A stretch of 64,000 nucleotides of DNA from Mycolicibacter acidiphilus (GTDB lineage: Bacteria > Actinomycetota > Actinomycetes > Mycobacteriales > Mycobacteriaceae): contig NZ_JAHCLR010000025.1 in assembly GCF_018455725.1 (NCBI RefSeq), positions 23,868 to 87,867 of the forward strand, in the 5' to 3' direction. Of this stretch, positions 62,226-64,000 are shown one piece after another. A model generated the notes under the pieces. That model ran no database searches. It had not been told where the DNA came from and worked only from the letters and a program-made list of their open reading frames with translations. The translations under genes were made by a program, and so were the position numbers. Numbering within the stretch: the stretch's first letter is position 1; each line of letters starts with the position of its first letter.

Positions 62226-62560
62226 GCCGGGCTGAGCGTCGGGAATCCGAAGGATGAACGAAAAGCGTCCTGTTTCGTGGAAGTTCGTATTGGCGCATGG
62301 ATTCGGCGTTTCGTCAATTCACCACGGGGTCAATCGATTACACGCCCGGAACGGAAAATGTGAGCGATGTCGCATCAGCTGAGTTATGTCGATGAACGTG
62401 CTGGTCATAATGGTGTCTTGCGGCCCTGCGGCCGGGTAATCCGCTGTGTCGCAAAGTAACCCGTCGGTAACCCCTACCGCTGAGGTGGTCGAACCGTTAC
62501 GTTAACGGCCGCTGAGAGAACTCAGCGTTCACTAGGACATTTTCTGGGAGGGATTTCTTG
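62226..62560 (+). promoter_or_regulatory. Upstream region of the PGRS protein gene
   Basis: No gene seen. It is less GC-rich than its surroundings near 62230-62420. CATAAT at about 62405-62410 is a possible -10. Two copies of GTAACCC (near 62455 and 62468) and a near-palindrome CCGTTACGTTAACGG (about 62495-62509) lie closer to the start codon and could be regulator sites. Confidence 0.4.
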
Positions 62561-64000
62561 ATGAGTCGTCGTAACGACAAGGGGCTGCGCAACCGCGTCC
62601 TCGGCGCCAGCAGTGCTGCCGGTGCGTTCCTGGCGTTCGGGATGATGCCGCTGGCTGCGGCGCCCGCGGCGCACGCGGACTGGGATGACCTGTTCGGTGC
62701 GTTCGACCTGTCGGCGGTTGCGGGCAGCGCGGAGGACGCGGGTGGGCTCGGCGGGTTCTACGGCGACCTGCACACCGAGTTGGAGGACTTCATCTCCAAC
62801 AACGCCGACCTGGTCAAGATGATCAACCAGCCGATGGTCGAACTGTTCGGTCGCGACCTGATCGGCAACGGCCTCGACGGCTACACCGGTGGCAATGAGT
62901 CGGTCTTCGGCAAGATGCTCGGTGAGGCCATGGCCGAGAAGATGCTGGGCGACCAGAGCGACGGCGGCTTCTGGTTCGGTGACGGCGGCACCGGCGCGGC
63001 CGGTGAGGCCGGTGGCTCGGCCGGGATGATCGGCAACGGCGGCACCGGTGGCGTCGGGACCTTCGCCGACGGCGGCAACGGCGCCGGTGGCGACGGCGGC
63101 AACGGTGGCTGGCTGTTCGGCAACGGCGGCGACGGCGGCGCCGGCGTGGCCGGTGGCAACGGCGCTGACGGCGCGAACGGTGTCACCCCGACCGCGGCGG
63201 GTGCCGACGGCGCCAACGGCGTTGCGGGTACCAACGGCACCAACGGTGGTCAGGGCGGCAACGGCGGCAACGGCGGCAACATGTTCGGCAACGCCGGTAA
63301 CGGTGGTGCCGGTGGTGCTGCGGGTAACGGCGGTAACGGTGGCGACGGCGCCGACGGCGCGGCGGGCGCCGCGGGCAAGGATGGCGACCTCGGCGACCTG
63401 TCGAAGCCGGCCGACGGCAGCACCGGCGGTAACGGCGGCGACGGCGCGCTCGGTGGTACGGCCGGCCAGGCCGGTGCGGGCGGTGCAGCGGGTGTCGCGC
63501 ACGGCGGCGGTGCGGCCGGTGTGGCCGGTGCGGCCGGAGCCGCGGGCCACGCGGGCACCGAGGGCGACGGCGGTGCCGGCGGTGCCGGTGGCGCCGGCGG
63601 TGACGCGCAGAAGGTGGCCGGTATCTACGACTGGAACGGCGGCAACGGTGGCGACGGCGGGGTCGGCGGCACCGGCCTGCACGCCGGTGTCGGCGGTGTC
63701 GGTGGCAGCGGTGGCGCGGGCCTCGGCGGCGGCGTCGGCGGCGACGGTGGCGCCGGTGGCGCTGAAGGAGCGGACGGCGTCGGTGGCGCCGGTGGTGCCG
63801 GCGGTGTCGGTGGTGCCGGGCAGACCGTCGGCGGTCTGGGCGGCAACGGCGGTGCCGGTGCGGACGCGACCGGTGACGGCACCGGCGGTGCCGGCGGCCA
63901 CGGCGGTGCCGGCGGTACCAGTTCGGCCCAGGGCGGCGTCGGCGGCGAGGGCGGCGACGGCGGTGGCAGCGACAGCGGCACCGGCGGCGTCGGCGGTGCG
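62561..64000 (+). CDS. PGRS-repeat protein without a PE domain, secreted (incomplete at window end)
   Basis: 480 codons are visible with no stop before the window ends. The N-terminus is not a PE domain but a Sec signal peptide (ASSAAGAFLAFGMMPLAAAP, cut after AHA) followed by an acidic domain of about 110 residues (DWDDLFGAFDLSAV, FISNNADLVKMIN, GEAMAEKMLGD). Then come long runs of GGxGGx units (NGGNGGDGADGA, GGAGGVGG) typical of PGRS regions. GGGAGGG precedes ATG 62561. Such proteins without PE are known from several non-tuberculous mycobacteria; function unknown. Confidence 0.88.
   Translation, partial: MSRRNDKGLRNRVLGASSAAGAFLAFGMMPLAAAPAAHADWDDLFGAFDLSAVAGSAEDAGGLGGFYGDLHTELEDFISNNADLVKMINQPMVELFGRDLIGNGLDGYTGGNESVFGKMLGEAMAEKMLGDQSDGGFWFGDGGTGAAGEAGGSAGMIGNGGTGGVGTFADGGNGAGGDGGNGGWLFGNGGDGGAGVAGGNGADGANGVTPTAAGADGANGVAGTNGTNGGQGGNGGNGGNMFGNAGNGGAGGAAGNGGNGGDGADGAAGAAGKDGDLGDLSKPADGSTGGNGGDGALGGTAGQAGAGGAAGVAHGGGAAGVAGAAGAAGHAGTEGDGGAGGAGGAGGDAQKVAGIYDWNGGNGGDGGVGGTGLHAGVGGVGGSGGAGLGGGVGGDGGAGGAEGADGVGGAGGAGGVGGAGQTVGGLGGNGGAGADATGDGTGGAGGHGGAGGTSSAQGGVGGEGGDGGGSDSGTGGVGGA

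Noticed and set aside
62990-64000. A CRISPR-like periodic repeat
   Set aside because: The short GGC/GGT-rich periodicity is coding: it translates as GGxGGx PGRS repeats with no constant repeat plus unique spacer structure.

Overview
The window is high-GC actinobacterial DNA from a mycobacterium. It has three PPE proteins, a PGRS-type Gly-Gly-X protein, a mycobactin (mbt) cluster with IdeR-type iron boxes, a cfp2/MTB12 antigen gene, a resuscitation-promoting factor, and many GTG or leaderless starts. Much of the gene order matches, in reverse, what I recall of the M. tuberculosis recO-to-che1 segment: recO, amiA2, era, the Rv2365c homologue, corC, ybeY, phoH1, rsmE, dnaJ2, hrcA, cfp2, mbt, hemW, rpfD, the Rv2390c homologue, nirA, cysH, che1. 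The mbt layout, the PPE genes and several inserted operons differ from M. tuberculosis, so a non-tuberculous species is likely.

Layout. 0-2.6 kb: two tandem PPE-SVP genes, each ending in a SHOCT domain. 2.6-6.6 kb (minus strand): an HdeD-like membrane protein and the assimilatory sulfate-reduction operon nirA-cysH-che1. That operon is preceded by a leaderless polycysteine leader peptide and a hairpin that can hide the nirA ribosome binding site. 6.7-8.9 kb: divergent Rv2390c-like gene, rpfD and hemW. 9-11.5 kb: a small secreted protein, a DUF2231-Rieske protein, a hemerythrin, and a 63-residue orphan with a decayed copy nearby. 11.6-35.8 kb: mycobactin biosynthesis (mbtI; mbtA; mbtG-mbtH; mbtK; mbtT-mbtC-mbtD; mbtE-mbtF-mbtB), with an embedded CsoR/CstR-family repressor and a short-chain dehydrogenase with altered catalytic residues. 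Four IdeR-like boxes control it. 35.9-39.6 kb (minus strand): a compact PPE, ModA-like lipoprotein and SagB-type flavoprotein operon lying tail to tail with mbtB. 39.8-43.5 kb: cfp2, a pair of intergenic direct repeats, and a sugar kinase / PLP decarboxylase operon. 43.6-51.4 kb: the conserved hrcA-dnaJ2-rsmE and phoH1-ybeY-corC-era housekeeping block, split by a toxin-antitoxin pair. 51.5-60.3 kb: a lipoprotein, an SDR-patatin-Baeyer-Villiger operon, an SQR-like flavoprotein with a sulfurtransferase, a hemophore-related protein, amiA2 and recO. 60.4-64 kb: a Gly-rich lipoprotein, a methyltransferase with a strong intrinsic terminator, and a PGRS protein without a PE domain that runs off the window.

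How the genes work together. MbtI makes salicylate and MbtA loads it on MbtB. MbtB, MbtE and MbtF, with MbtC/MbtD, assemble the peptide-polyketide core. MbtG and MbtK modify the lysines, MbtH assists adenylation and MbtT edits the line. The sulfate operon supplies sulfide for cysteine and looks feedback-controlled by cysteine through its leader peptide. The best candidates for new biology are the PPE/ModA-like/SagB operon beside mbtB, the sulfur-regulation elements (leader peptide, CstR-like repressor, a CysH lacking its paired cysteines), and the PPE proteins with SHOCT tails.
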